Below, in pieces: positions 52,924 to 62,371 of a stretch of 64,000 nt of DNA. The stretch's first letter is position 1. Each line of letters opens with the position of its first letter. This stretch comes from GCA-2770975 sp050248915 (lineage in GTDB: Bacteria; Cyanobacteriota; Sericytochromatia; UBA7694). Location of the stretch: positions 20,171-84,170 of the forward strand of contig JBFWRL010000005.1 in assembly GCA_050248915.1 (NCBI GenBank), read 5' to 3'. A program made the translations under genes and the position numbers. The notes beneath the pieces are model-generated. The model worked only from the letters and a program-made list of their open reading frames with translations. It had not been told where the DNA came from and ran no database searches.

Positions 52924-52982
52924 AATTAATCAGGGGATTAATATTTTATCATAAACCAAGTTTTTTCATTGGCTCCAAAAGA

Positions 52983-54149
52983 TTAATTCAGCAGATTATG
53001 AATATGATTCACCAATTTGTCACAATGGTATTCTTGGGAGTTTAATTTTAACTCTGAATCAGGAAAAATGCGACTATCTCTAGACAGACAGGTTTGAAGT
53101 AACAGATTAATTTCCTCCTTATCTTTACCCACGTGAATATATTGTGGGTATTTTCCAATAAGCTCGGGTATTTCAGTAGAAACAACTTCTATACCAGCGG
53201 CCAGATAGTCCATCACTTTATTGGGATTAATGTTTCGAACCAAATCATTTATTTTATAAGGTACCAAACCTAATTTAGCGCCACTTAAATAAGCAGGCAA
53301 TTGAGAAATAGGTTTAAAACCTAAAAAATAAATATTGGGTTCTTTTTCTAAGTTTGCAAATGGCGAAAGCGGCTCTACTTTCCCAATAAAGACAAAAGAG
53401 ATATTTGGATTATTTTTAGCCAAGAAACAGATCAAATCCTCATCCAGCAAAGCTTTTACCCCACCAATATACATTACTCGCGGTTCTGGTATAGCGTATA
53501 AATCTTGGGGTACAAGTAAGTTTTTATTACGGGCTTGGCTCATCAGCGACATATTCACAGGATTGGGTAAATAATAGGGATTTGAGCAAAATTGGACTTT
53601 CTTTTGCATTACATATTTTGCAGCAAAGATCGTTAAATCCGCTTTTTTTAAAATTTCTTGTTCCAAATCTCGAATTAATCCAATACGAGAAGGTTTAGCA
53701 AACTCAACGTATTCATCATAACAATCATAAATTAACAAATCAGGATTTAGCTCTTTTGCATAGTGAAAAAAACTCGGATGCATTACCCATAAAACACGCT
53801 TAGCATCACTACGAAGTATTTTTTTTAAATTAATTAATAATAATTTACTATTTATCCATGAAACATATTTATTTCGATAAGCCAATTGATCGTGTATTGG
53901 CAAAATTGGTCGAAATAATAGATACGGAGGGTTTTGATTTTTCGCGAGGAGAGCTGACCCTAATTTTAATTTGCCTGGGTGTCGCCACCAAGAAGTCATT
54001 AAATCAATTGGACGATTTAACACGACCATCTGGTCATCCTTAAACAGAGAGGCAGAAACTGACTCCAGTAAAGATCTGCGATGAAAAAAAGACCATTCAC
54101 CCGTAGAAAAAACAATTAAATCAATGTGTTTTTTTGAATTTGTATTCAT
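52983..54149 (-). CDS. GT4-like glycosyltransferase (TuaH-like)
   Basis: From the ATG at 54149 the product has about 388 residues. 'DLIVFSTGEWSFFHRRSLLE', 'RVLWVMHPSFFHYAKELNPDLLIYDCYDEY', 'YYLPNPVNMSLM', 'YIGGVKALLDEDLICFLAKNNPNISFVFIGKVEP' and 'GLVPYKINDLVRNINPNKVMDYLAAGIEVVSTEIPEL' spell out a GT-B enzyme of the TuaH kind; the last piece carries the E/K-x-x-D-Y-L-A-A-G donor motif. The start is uncertain (a GTG at 54179 is possible); neither has a good ribosome site. It is upstream of and on the same strand as paralogue 2, 59 bases apart. Confidence 0.8.
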   Translation of the reverse strand: MNTNSKKHIDLIVFSTGEWSFFHRRSLLESVSASLFKDDQMVVLNRPIDLMTSWWRHPGKLKLGSALLAKNQNPPYLLFRPILPIHDQLAYRNKYVSWINSKLLLINLKKILRSDAKRVLWVMHPSFFHYAKELNPDLLIYDCYDEYVEFAKPSRIGLIRDLEQEILKKADLTIFAAKYVMQKKVQFCSNPYYLPNPVNMSLMSQARNKNLLVPQDLYAIPEPRVMYIGGVKALLDEDLICFLAKNNPNISFVFIGKVEPLSPFANLEKEPNIYFLGFKPISQLPAYLSGAKLGLVPYKINDLVRNINPNKVMDYLAAGIEVVSTEIPELIGKYPQYIHVGKDKEEINLLLQTCLSRDSRIFPDSELKLNSQEYHCDKLVNHIHNLLN

Positions 54150-54309
54150 TTTAGCTTTAATTACCCACACACTATTCACATGTATACGTATAATTATCTA
54201 TTTTAAAAAATATATTTAATTTTATAAAAAATAGACAATATTTGTCATATCACAACTTGAAAATGAATAACACGCTCGGTAAATAGTTTCTATATATTTA
54301 TGGTAATAT

Positions 54310-54315
54310 TATAAT
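54310..54315 (+). promoter_or_regulatory. Candidate -10 of the asnB operon
   Basis: A perfect TATAAT in AT-rich DNA, with an overlapping TGn-type -10 five bases upstream. No -35 is seen. Random -10 matches are common in such AT-rich sequence. Confidence 0.3.
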
Positions 54316-54372
54316 CCAAGCACGCTTGCTGAATGATTTTCGGGTATTGATTTTCAGCGATTGATTATCCGA

Positions 54373-54388
54373 TGATCATTCATAAAAA
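54373..54388 (+). repeat. 16-base direct repeat, left copy
   Basis: TGATCATTCATAAAAA occurs here and, identically, at 61143-61158. The two copies bracket asnB, both epimerases, the flippase and the sulfotransferase. The right copy overlaps the end of wecB. Confidence 0.6.
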
Positions 54389-54605
54389 AGTAAAAACTAA
54401 ACAAAACACCCAAACGAAACAGCAAAAGCAAAGAAATTTTTTATGGGATATAACGTTTCATTCTACCCTAAAATTTTAGTGGGATTAAAATGAAATCCAA
54501 AAAAGTTTTTTTGATGGGGTGTAAAAAAACGCCATCTTGGGAATTAAAAGTAAGAAACGTGCACAAGTGTACCAACAGCCCAAAATAGGAATACGACTTT
54601 AACAG

Positions 54606-56516
54606 ATGTGTGGCATAGCAGGACTTTTACAGCTTAATCTTGAATCTGTTTCTGAGCTAAGTGAGTCGCTGAAGACAATGAATCATCTTCAGATTCACCG
54701 GGGGCCAGATGGTGATGGAATATGGCTGCATCCAAACGAGCATATTGGATTTGCTCATCGTAGACTGAGTATTATTGATATAGAAACCGGCGCACAACCC
54801 ATGTCTGATAACAGAGGCAATTGGGTCACTTACAACGGTGAAATTTACAATTATCCCGAATTAAAAACCGAGTTAGGCATCAACAATTTCAAGACACACT
54901 CAGACACTGAGGTGATTCTTTTGGCCTATCAGAAATGGGGAATAGATTGTATCAATCATTTCAGAGGTATGTTTGCCTTTGCCTTGTGGGATGAAGAAAA
55001 ACAAGCGCTCTTTTGTGCCCGTGATCGATTTGGCATTAAACCGTTTTACTACACAATTGTAGATAATGTTTTTTATTTTTCATCAGAGGTAAAAGCGCTA
55101 CTTCCATTTATCAAAAAAATTGAAACAAATCCAGAAGGTTTACAAGACTATATTACCTTTCAATTTTATTTAAACGGGAAAACACTTTTTAATAATATAC
55201 ATGAACTCTCTTCTGCAAATTTTTTATATATTAAAAATGGTCAAATCAACAAAGAGAACTATTGGCAAGTATATTATTCACCAGATTTTGATCATACCGA
55301 AAAATATTTTTTTGAACAAATAGAAAGTCTTATTCAAGAATCCGTCCACTTACACTTAAGAAGTGATGTTCCTATAGGTGCCTACGTCAGCGGCGGAATT
55401 GATTCTAGTATTATTGCTGCAATGGCCGCTAAAAAAAACCAAGGTATGCAGGCTTTTACTGGAAAATTTTCTTATAGTCAAGAGTATGACGAAAGTGCTT
55501 ACGCGCGCGAATTAGCAAAAAAATCTGATTTGAATTTATTCGAAATAGATATTCAGGCCTCAGATTTCCTCAGTCACATTCAAAAAATTATTTATCACTT
55601 GGACTATCCCATTGCTGGCCCAGGTGCATTTCCACAATTTATGGTATCAAAACTGGTCCAAAGTCAAAATTGCAAAACAGTTTTGGGTGGTCAAGGTGGT
55701 GATGAAATATTTGGGGGTTATGCGAGATATCTAATTGCATACTTTGAACAATGTATCAAAGCAGCAATTGATGGAACGATGGACAATGGTAATTTTATTG
55801 TTACTTATGAGTCTATTTTGCCTAATTTAGTCACATTAAAAAATTATAAGCCTTTAATCAAAGAATTTTGGAGTCAGGGTTTATTTGAAGATTTGGATAA
55901 AAGATATTTTCGTTTGATCAATCGTTCAAACAGTTTTAATCAAGAAATTCAACTCAGCTCAAACTCAGATTATTCATCATACAAAAGCTTTCAATCACTA
56001 TTTACAGCTAAAAACGTACAAAAACAATCTTATTTTGACAGCATGACCCATTTTGACTTCAAAACCTTATTACCAGCCCTTTTACACATAGAGGATCGCG
56101 TCAGCATGGCTCATGGCGTAGAATCACGGGTTCCATTTTTAGATCATTTTCTCATTGAAAAGGCTGCCACTATTCCTTCAAATATTAAATTTAAAAATGG
56201 TAGCATGAAATATGTGTTGAAAAATGCCATGAAACACTATTTACCCCAAGCTATTTTAGACAGAAAAGATAAAATGGGGTTTCCTGTACCACTTAATGAA
56301 TGGTTACAAGGAGAATTAAGAGATTTTGTCATCGATATTTTTAGCTCTCAGCAAGCCCGCCAAAGAGATTATATTGATGCCAAACAAGTATTAAAGAATT
56401 TAGAAAAAGAACCTAAGTTTAGCCGAAAAATTTGGGGTCTACTTTGCCTTGAGCTTTGGTACCAAACGTTTCAAGATAAACATCATGAATTTATAAAACT
56501 GAAGGGAAAAATATGA
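54606..56516 (+). CDS. asnB: Asparagine synthase (glutamine-hydrolysing) family, glycan-associated
   Basis: The 636 residues start M-C-G-I-A-G, so after Met removal Cys is the N-terminal nucleophile of the class II amidotransferase. 'HRGPDGDGIW', 'FAHRRLSIIDIETGAQPM', 'YNGEIYN' and 'HSDTEVIL' follow. The synthetase half has 'GAYVSGGIDSSIIAAMA' (ATP pyrophosphatase loop), 'VLGGQGGDEIFGGY' and 'HGVESRVPFLDHFLIE'. In surface-polysaccharide clusters such enzymes amidate uronic acids, which is more likely here than asparagine supply. It heads a tight four-gene operon; its stop overlaps the next start (ATGA). Confidence 0.93.
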   Translation: MCGIAGLLQLNLESVSELSESLKTMNHLQIHRGPDGDGIWLHPNEHIGFAHRRLSIIDIETGAQPMSDNRGNWVTYNGEIYNYPELKTELGINNFKTHSDTEVILLAYQKWGIDCINHFRGMFAFALWDEEKQALFCARDRFGIKPFYYTIVDNVFYFSSEVKALLPFIKKIETNPEGLQDYITFQFYLNGKTLFNNIHELSSANFLYIKNGQINKENYWQVYYSPDFDHTEKYFFEQIESLIQESVHLHLRSDVPIGAYVSGGIDSSIIAAMAAKKNQGMQAFTGKFSYSQEYDESAYARELAKKSDLNLFEIDIQASDFLSHIQKIIYHLDYPIAGPGAFPQFMVSKLVQSQNCKTVLGGQGGDEIFGGYARYLIAYFEQCIKAAIDGTMDNGNFIVTYESILPNLVTLKNYKPLIKEFWSQGLFEDLDKRYFRLINRSNSFNQEIQLSSNSDYSSYKSFQSLFTAKNVQKQSYFDSMTHFDFKTLLPALLHIEDRVSMAHGVESRVPFLDHFLIEKAATIPSNIKFKNGSMKYVLKNAMKHYLPQAILDRKDKMGFPVPLNEWLQGELRDFVIDIFSSQQARQRDYIDAKQVLKNLEKEPKFSRKIWGLLCLELWYQTFQDKHHEFIKLKGKI

Positions 56517-57460
56517 AAAAAGTATTGGTCACTGGAGGAGCCGGGTTCATTGGCTCTCACTTAACAGATAAACTCGTTGAAAAAGGGCATCAAGTTTTAG
56601 TTATTGACAATTATTCGACAGGTCGAAGAGACAATCTTATACAAAATGATCTTCTCACGGTAATTGAGGGAAGTATTGCAGATACAGAACTTGTGCAGTC
56701 TGTTTTTACTAATTTTTCTCCTGACATTGTTGTACATGCTGCAGCTTCTTATAAAGATCCAAATAATTGGGTTGAAGATGTTTTGACCAATAATTTGGGC
56801 ACGGTGAATGTCGTACAAGCATCTGTAAAGCAAAATGTCGAACGCCTGATTTATTTTCAAACGTCTCTTTGTTATGGATTAAAACCGCTTGAACAACCTA
56901 TCAGCTTGGATCATCCTATCTTACCTGGTGGCAGCAGCTATTCTATCAGTAAAACAGCTGGTGAATATTATATAGAATTAAGTGGGCTAGATTATATTTC
57001 ATTTCGTCTCGCAAATGCCTACGGCCCAAGAAATTTAAGTGGCCCTCTGCCAACGTTTTATCATCGCCTAACCCAAGCAAAAGCCTGTTTTGTTATGGAC
57101 ACCAGAAGAGATTTTATATTCATTGACGACCTAATTGAGGTTGTATTAAAAGCAATTGATGGACAGGGCTCAAAAGGTGCATACCATATTTCTTCAGGAA
57201 AAGATTATTCCATTAAAGAGCTGTTTGATGCGGTTGTCCAATCTTTAGAGATCAAATTAGAAGAAGAAGTGGAAGTAAAGCCACGCCACGAAGATGATGT
57301 GTTTACTATTTTAATTGACCCAAGCAAAACCAATCATGATTTTAACTGGCAAACATCTACGCCCCTCAATTTGGGTGTGGCAAAAGCAATTGAATGGTAT
57401 AAAGTGTATGGTATTACTCAAACTTTTACCCATCTGAAAAATGTGGAGCCGAAAGAATGA
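56513..57460 (+). CDS. NAD-dependent sugar epimerase/dehydratase (SDR), first copy
   Basis: The 315 residues are an extended SDR: 'VTGGAGFIGSHLTDKLVEKGH' (NAD loop), 'DNYSTGRRDNL', 'QTSLCYG', catalytic 'YSISKTAGEYY', 'FRLANAYGPRN', 'RDFIFIDDLIEVVLKAI'. 'DNYSTGRRDN' (DN..TG) is typical of UDP-glucose/UDP-galacturonate 4-epimerase-like enzymes. The product is presumably a nucleotide sugar for the polymer of this cluster. It overlaps asnB and the next SDR gene by 4 bases each. Confidence 0.92.
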   Translation: MKKVLVTGGAGFIGSHLTDKLVEKGHQVLVIDNYSTGRRDNLIQNDLLTVIEGSIADTELVQSVFTNFSPDIVVHAAASYKDPNNWVEDVLTNNLGTVNVVQASVKQNVERLIYFQTSLCYGLKPLEQPISLDHPILPGGSSYSISKTAGEYYIELSGLDYISFRLANAYGPRNLSGPLPTFYHRLTQAKACFVMDTRRDFIFIDDLIEVVLKAIDGQGSKGAYHISSGKDYSIKELFDAVVQSLEIKLEEEVEVKPRHEDDVFTILIDPSKTNHDFNWQTSTPLNLGVAKAIEWYKVYGITQTFTHLKNVEPKE

Positions 57461-58500
57461 GGTCATTTGCAGAAAAAACGATTCTTATTACTGGTGGAGC
57501 CGGATTTGTAGGCAGCAACTTAGTAAAAGAATTGCTCAAACAAGATATAAAATCAATGACCGTTGTCGATAATTTATTATCATCTGAGGCAGAAAATCTG
57601 CCACCAGATCCAAGGTTGATTTTTCTGCAAGGCTCTATCTCCGATGATGCAATTCTGGCTAAAATTGAAGATCAGTTTGATTTCATTTTTCATTTAGCCA
57701 CTTATCACGGTAATCAAAGCTCGATACATGATCCTTTAAAAGATCATGAAAACAATACGTTGACAACATTAAAACTCTACGAACATATCAAAAATTTTAA
57801 AAAGCTTGATACAGTCATTTATTCATCTGCGGGTTGTGTTGTAGCAGAGAAAACGTTTGATAACGCCACTGCCACTCAAGAAGATGCGTCTATATCTCCA
57901 TATATGGACAGTCCTTATCAAATATCAAAAATAATTGGTGAGTTTTATTCCAATTATTATTTTAAACAATGGCAGTTACCCGTTGTTAAAGCTCGTTTTC
58001 AAAACGTTTATGGCCCCGGAGAAGTTTTAGGTGCTGGTGCTTGGCGAGGCACTCCGGCGACCGTCTGGAGAAATGTTACACCTACGTTTATTTATAAATC
58101 GTTAAAAAACCAAGCTCTGACTGTTGAAAATGGGGGCATTGCAACGCGTGACTTTATTTACGTTACAGATATTGTAAACGGACTTATGCTTTGTGCACTC
58201 AAAGGTACACCTGGCGATGTTTACAATTTGGCCAGTGGGATAGAGATTTCGATCTTAGAGCTTGCCAATAAAATAAACCACTTAACGGGTAATGTAACGC
58301 CGCTTGACTTTTACCCCAAACGCCATTGGGACAATTCCGGCAAACGTTTCGGAAGCACAGATAAAGCTGAAAAGACATTGGGATTTAAAGCAGAAGTCGA
58401 TCTGGAAGTGGGTCTGAAGCAAACCATTAAATGGACCCAAGAAAACCTTGATTTTATTCAAAAATGCATGGACAAACACTTAAAATACTTGACCTCTTAA
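57457..58500 (+). CDS. NAD-dependent sugar epimerase/dehydratase (SDR), second copy
   Basis: The 347 residues have 'ITGGAGFVGSNLVKELL', 'HLATYHGNQSSIHDP', catalytic 'YQISKIIGEFYSNYYF', 'KARFQNVYGPGEVLGAG', 'TRDFIYVTDIVNGL'. The alternating epimerase-like layout, with 'NVYGPGE' and a C-terminal 'FGSTDKAEKTLGFKAEVDLEVGLKQTIKW', recalls UDP-glucuronate decarboxylase/epimerase relatives. The substrate cannot be fixed. Two adjacent SDRs imply a two-step or two-sugar supply. The gene is followed by the flippase with a 3-base gap. Confidence 0.91.
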   Translation: MRSFAEKTILITGGAGFVGSNLVKELLKQDIKSMTVVDNLLSSEAENLPPDPRLIFLQGSISDDAILAKIEDQFDFIFHLATYHGNQSSIHDPLKDHENNTLTTLKLYEHIKNFKKLDTVIYSSAGCVVAEKTFDNATATQEDASISPYMDSPYQISKIIGEFYSNYYFKQWQLPVVKARFQNVYGPGEVLGAGAWRGTPATVWRNVTPTFIYKSLKNQALTVENGGIATRDFIYVTDIVNGLMLCALKGTPGDVYNLASGIEISILELANKINHLTGNVTPLDFYPKRHWDNSGKRFGSTDKAEKTLGFKAEVDLEVGLKQTIKWTQENLDFIQKCMDKHLKYLTS

Positions 58501-58503
58501 ATC

Positions 58504-59955
58504 ATGTTTGATCATTTGAAGCGTCTACTTAAAGGGTCTGCTATATATGGCTTGGGAAGTGCTCTAAATCAAGGGCTAGCATTAATGCTCCTCCCACTCT
58601 TTACATCGTATTTAACCCCCACTGATTATGGAATTATCTCAGTGCTCTCCTTATGGAGTACACTCATGATTACACTATTCAGTTTAGGGATCGGTGTTTC
58701 GTTTGGGTTGGCTTATTATGATTCTGTTTTTGAGCAAGATGATGTTATTTGGACAGCACTCATCATTTTATTTTTAAGCTCGGGCATCATGCTGACATTA
58801 AATATTATTTTTAGCAAAGAAATTAGTTTATTTCTATTAAAAAGCTCAAATTTAAAATCATACATTATAATTTACGCATTTATATCTTTATTTAGCATAT
58901 TAATCAATTTATTTACACTTATTTTTCAGTTAAAAGAGAAACAGGCAGCATTTGTATTAAGCACAACAATTACTTCTTTATTATCCATATTTTTAAGTAT
59001 TTTTCTGATTGTTTTTCTTAAATATGGTGTCTGGGGTCGCCTGATAGCCTTATTCTTATCAACATTTATCAGTTTTTGTTTTCTTTTATTCCAAATCAAT
59101 TGCAAACCAAAATTAATTTTTAATATAAAAACAATTAATTTCTTAATAAACAAAGGAATTATTGTTTTACCTTCTTTTTTTGCCATTTATATTTTACAGC
59201 AAGGAAATACTTACATTATCCAACACTTTTCAGGGCTGGAGCAGGCAGGCCTTTATGCTATAGGATTCAATTTTGGCAATGGAATGAATATGCTTATACA
59301 GGCGTTTTCATTGGCTTGGTTACCTTTTGCGATGTCATTAAAAGATAAGCCAGAAGAGGCTGCCTATACAATTGGCAAAATAAGCACCTATTACATCATG
59401 ATCATTGGGGTGACCACCTTGCTTTTCTTTATCTATGCAAAACCGCTGATAATGGTTTTTACACAACCCCAGTTTTTTATGGCATTCCAAATTATCGGTC
59501 TTTCAGCTCTAAGCTTTTTTTTAGTGGGCTTATTTAACATCATAAATATCGAATCTTATTTGGCCCAAGAACTACGACCAACAATCATAATTCAAATTAT
59601 AAGTTCCCTGATTTTTATTTGGGCTTCGCTCCAGCTTACACAAAAATATCAATCTTGGGGAGCATCATTATCACTGGTAATTGGTTATTTCTTAATCATT
59701 CTATTGCTATTCACCTGGAATAAACGTCAAAAAAACAGGGTAATTAAAATAAAATACGAGAAAAAATCAATATATATTCTAATATTATATATTTTGTTTA
59801 TTTTTAATAATCAAATTCAACCAATAGACTTTAATTTTCAATCATTTTTTTTCGATCATTTATTATTAGTGTTTATTTTGATCTTTCAATATTACAGTTT
59901 AGATCTTAATGAAAAATCAAAAATAAAATATTATTTAAAAAAGATTAGTTTTTGA
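58504..59955 (+). CDS. Wzx-like polysaccharide flippase
   Basis: The 483 residues hold about 12 to 14 hydrophobic helices. 'GSAIYGLGSALNQGLALMLLPLFTSYLTPTDYGI' at the start is the opening of MOP-superfamily polysaccharide flippases, which move lipid-linked oligosaccharides across the inner membrane. 'GLEQAGLYAIGFNFG' in the middle matches the paired repeat of the fold. A flippase implies a Wzy-type pathway, but no Wzy polymerase and no priming transferase are evident in the window. The last 24 bases overlap the convergent sulfotransferase gene. Confidence 0.92.
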   Translation: MFDHLKRLLKGSAIYGLGSALNQGLALMLLPLFTSYLTPTDYGIISVLSLWSTLMITLFSLGIGVSFGLAYYDSVFEQDDVIWTALIILFLSSGIMLTLNIIFSKEISLFLLKSSNLKSYIIIYAFISLFSILINLFTLIFQLKEKQAAFVLSTTITSLLSIFLSIFLIVFLKYGVWGRLIALFLSTFISFCFLLFQINCKPKLIFNIKTINFLINKGIIVLPSFFAIYILQQGNTYIIQHFSGLEQAGLYAIGFNFGNGMNMLIQAFSLAWLPFAMSLKDKPEEAAYTIGKISTYYIMIIGVTTLLFFIYAKPLIMVFTQPQFFMAFQIIGLSALSFFLVGLFNIINIESYLAQELRPTIIIQIISSLIFIWASLQLTQKYQSWGASLSLVIGYFLIILLLFTWNKRQKNRVIKIKYEKKSIYILILYILFIFNNQIQPIDFNFQSFFFDHLLLVFILIFQYYSLDLNEKSKIKYYLKKISF

Positions 59956-61109
59956 AGCCAATTTTTGTATAAATAACCCATTTCATCAGAAATGTCGTTC
60001 GGATAAATATACTCTTTTTTCTTCCTCTTTATCATTCTTAAACAATAAATAAAATTTATTCTGCTCCAAATAAAATTCAAAGAGACAAGATAGTAAAGAA
60101 CATCTTTTAAAGAGTATTTTCTCAGAAAAATAAACGCCAAATCTGGAATTAAAATTACAAAAATAGATAATAATATAGATTTTCTATTTTTTATGTTATA
60201 AAAATCCTTATTTAAATCACTAAAAATGTTCTGAATAATTACTTTTTCTCTATTTGAGCATATTTCATCAAATCTACTTTTTTCAGCGATATCCTTATTA
60301 AAAGTACTTACATTAGGATCAAAAGCACTGTTATTTTTGGCAGGGAATCCAAAAAAAGTTGGTTGTAACAATACATCTTCGTATGAAATATTTAACCAAT
60401 TAGCTAATTTTTTTAAAACTACTTCTGGTTGTGTATTGAGCAGTTCGGTTTGAACAAAATACAGTTTTTCAGGAAATTTAGAATGATAATGTAAAGCATT
60501 TAAATAGCCCTCTGTCGCCACTTTTAAACTATACTGCAGGTAAAGAGGGCCATATAATCCGCCAGATTTTTGAAAAAACTTAGAATAAGAAGCATACATA
60601 TCTTCGGGTCTTCTTAAAGTCGCAATATGTTTGGTTTCAAAAAAATCTTGATCCGTTTCTTCAAAAAAATAAGGTTGATGCTCATGTAAAAATAAAATTG
60701 GATTATCAGGCCATTTTAAACCTGCAAGTTGGTAATAAGCCTGGTGAAGAGCCAATAAAATTCGCTTGCGAAAATTAGTTTCATCAGAGAGATTTATAAA
60801 CAAAATACACTGTTCTAAATAGGCATTCAAATCAAGCGAAACATAATTTTCATGATTATTTTGGTCAACCCAAGAGAACAAAGAATTTTTTTCACCCAAT
60901 AAACACTTAATATTTGTATCTTTTATATAATAATTAAGTAATTCATTAACATCACCTGACGATTTCGCGAAAAACGTATTCCATCTACCATAAAAATCGA
61001 TGATAACTGGCAGCATAACCAACTGAGAATGATTCTCAAACAATTGTTGGAGAAAAAGAGATCCACTTCGTCCGATCGCCCTTAATGTAATCAAAGTATT
61101 TACTGTCAT
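59931..61109 (-). CDS. Sulfotransferase-like protein
   Basis: The 392 residues open 'TLITLRAIGRSGSLFLQQLFENHSQL', with the PAPS 5'-phosphate loop (R..GRSGS..L..L), followed by 'FLHEHQPYFFEE', 'HIATLRRPEDMYASYSKF' (the 3'-phosphate element, RrPedmYaSy) and 'PEKLYFVQTELLNTQPEVVLKKLANWL'. These are the landmarks of cytosolic and Golgi-type sulfotransferases. The last 100 residues contain a possible membrane helix ('ILLSIFVILIPDLAFIFL'). It may sulfate the glycan. It lies 40 bases downstream of wecB on the same strand. Confidence 0.82.
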   Translation of the reverse strand: MTVNTLITLRAIGRSGSLFLQQLFENHSQLVMLPVIIDFYGRWNTFFAKSSGDVNELLNYYIKDTNIKCLLGEKNSLFSWVDQNNHENYVSLDLNAYLEQCILFINLSDETNFRKRILLALHQAYYQLAGLKWPDNPILFLHEHQPYFFEETDQDFFETKHIATLRRPEDMYASYSKFFQKSGGLYGPLYLQYSLKVATEGYLNALHYHSKFPEKLYFVQTELLNTQPEVVLKKLANWLNISYEDVLLQPTFFGFPAKNNSAFDPNVSTFNKDIAEKSRFDEICSNREKVIIQNIFSDLNKDFYNIKNRKSILLSIFVILIPDLAFIFLRKYSLKDVLYYLVSLNFIWSRINFIYCLRMIKRKKKEYIYPNDISDEMGYLYKNWLQKLIFFK

Positions 61110-61142
61110 TGTGAATTTTGAGTTAACAATTGGGCAAGTCCG

Positions 61143-61158
61143 TGATCATTCATAAAAA
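61143..61158 (+). repeat. 16-base direct repeat, right copy
   Basis: TGATCATTCATAAAAA, identical to 54373-54388. It covers the wecB stop codon (61150-61152) and its flank, so its sequence is partly fixed by coding. Confidence 0.6.
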
Positions 61159-62217
61159 TGAATTCGCAATTTGTTGAGCAGCGGTTCCATCTCCATAGAG
61201 TTGTGGCGCTTGCTTTCGAGAGAGTTCCTCAATGGACGCCAAAGCCTGCTGAACAAGAGATTGAGGATTGTCTCCTATTAATTTATTCCAACCACACTCA
61301 ATTGTTTCAAGCCACTCAGTTTCTTTTCGCAACGTTAGACAGGGAGTATTCAAATACAAAGCCTCTTTTTGCACTCCGCCACTGTCAGTCAGAATAAGGG
61401 CAGCATTCTTCTGTAGCAGCAACATGTCTTTATATCCCAAGGGGTTAATTCTCCGAATACGGGTGGGGTTCCAATCAGGCTGAAACTGCCCAATCGCCTT
61501 CGCTGTTCGCGGATGTACCGCGAAGACGAGTTCTATATGATGGCTGAGTAATTCAAGCTGTTGTAACCAACTCAAAAGCAGCTGAGAGTCATCTGTATTC
61601 TCGGCTCTGTGCAAAGTAACCAAACCAAATTGTTTTGTTTTGACTCCGTAATTTGACAACAAATCAGGATTCGAAGAATGTTCAGAAAAAGCCAAAACAG
61701 CATCATACATCACATCACCCACACAATGGACGCCCTCAAAAATTCCCTCTTGAGCCAGTAATTCAACCGGTTTTGGGCTGGTCACAAAGAGTCGCTGAGA
61801 GAGATGATCCACCAAGACCCGGTTTATTTCTTCAGGCATTTGACGATTAAAGGAGCGCATCCCAGCCTCTACGTGGGCAATTGGAATATGAAGTTTGGCC
61901 GCAGCCAAAGCACCTGCCAAAGTGGAGTTTGTATCCCCATAAACCAGAACATAATCCGGTTTTTCTTGCAATAAGACCCCCTCTATCGCCTCAAGCATTC
62001 TTCCGGTCATCGCACCATGGCCGAGGCCCCCAATACCCAAATGATACTGGGGCGTTGGCAAACCCAATTCTTGAAAAAAAATATCAGACATACTGGCATC
62101 ATAATGTTGGCCTGTATGCACTAACACTTCCTGATGTCCCCGTGACTTTAGAGCAAGGGAAACTACAGCCGCTTTAATAAATTGAGGTCGGGCTCCGATA
62201 ATTGTAATGATTTTCAT
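61150..62217 (-). CDS. wecB: UDP-N-acetylglucosamine 2-epimerase (non-hydrolysing)
   Basis: The enzyme converts UDP-GlcNAc to UDP-ManNAc. The 355 residues include 'IIGARPQFIKAAVVSLAL', 'VHTGQHYDASMSDIFF', 'YGDTNSTLAGALAAAKL', 'IAHVEAGMRSFNRQMPEEINRVLVDHLS', 'TLHRAENTD' and 'LTDSGGVQKEALYLNTPCLTLRKETEW'. All major motifs are there. ManNAc or its derivative should be a unit of the surface polymer. The gene reads toward the sulfotransferase gene and is probably transcribed with it. Confidence 0.97.
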   Translation of the reverse strand: MKIITIIGARPQFIKAAVVSLALKSRGHQEVLVHTGQHYDASMSDIFFQELGLPTPQYHLGIGGLGHGAMTGRMLEAIEGVLLQEKPDYVLVYGDTNSTLAGALAAAKLHIPIAHVEAGMRSFNRQMPEEINRVLVDHLSQRLFVTSPKPVELLAQEGIFEGVHCVGDVMYDAVLAFSEHSSNPDLLSNYGVKTKQFGLVTLHRAENTDDSQLLLSWLQQLELLSHHIELVFAVHPRTAKAIGQFQPDWNPTRIRRINPLGYKDMLLLQKNAALILTDSGGVQKEALYLNTPCLTLRKETEWLETIECGWNKLIGDNPQSLVQQALASIEELSRKQAPQLYGDGTAAQQIANSFL

Positions 62218-62302
62218 AAGATTTTATACATCGAGTTATTCTAACACAATCACCAAAACAGAGTTGGTGCGTTGTATTTAGATATTCCCGTAAAAGCCAA
62301 AG

Positions 62303-62332
62303 AAAAAACTCCCCACCCCAAAAGGCAGGGAG
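62303..62332 (-). terminator. Terminator of the DUF4114-like gene
   Basis: On the minus strand CTCCCTGCC-TTTTGG-GGTGGGGAG (nine pairs, two G-U) is followed by six Ts. It lies about 40 bases after the stop codon. Confidence 0.75.
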
Positions 62333-62371
62333 CCAAAGCTATGTACCTAGATCGTTACATCTTTGTTAAAA

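Larger units (their letters stand above)
54180..54605 (+). other. AT-rich intergenic region ahead of the asnB operon
   Basis: This 426-base region has no convincing gene. It contains a candidate promoter (TATAAT at 54310-54315, overlapping TGGTAATAT at 54301-54309), which would give an mRNA leader of about 284 bases, an imperfect palindrome CCCTAAAATTTTAGTGGG at 54461-54484, and one copy of a 16-base repeat (54373-54388) found again at the far end of the cluster. The divergent GT4 gene on the left must also be read from here. Confidence 0.45.

Noticed and set aside
54270..54300. JUMPstart/ops element before the glycan operon
   Set aside because: CTCGGTAAATAG only loosely resembles GGCGGTAG; the core does not match.
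54490..54588. 32-residue frame before asnB
   Set aside because: No ribosome site, lysine-rich AT-driven composition, and no recognisable feature.
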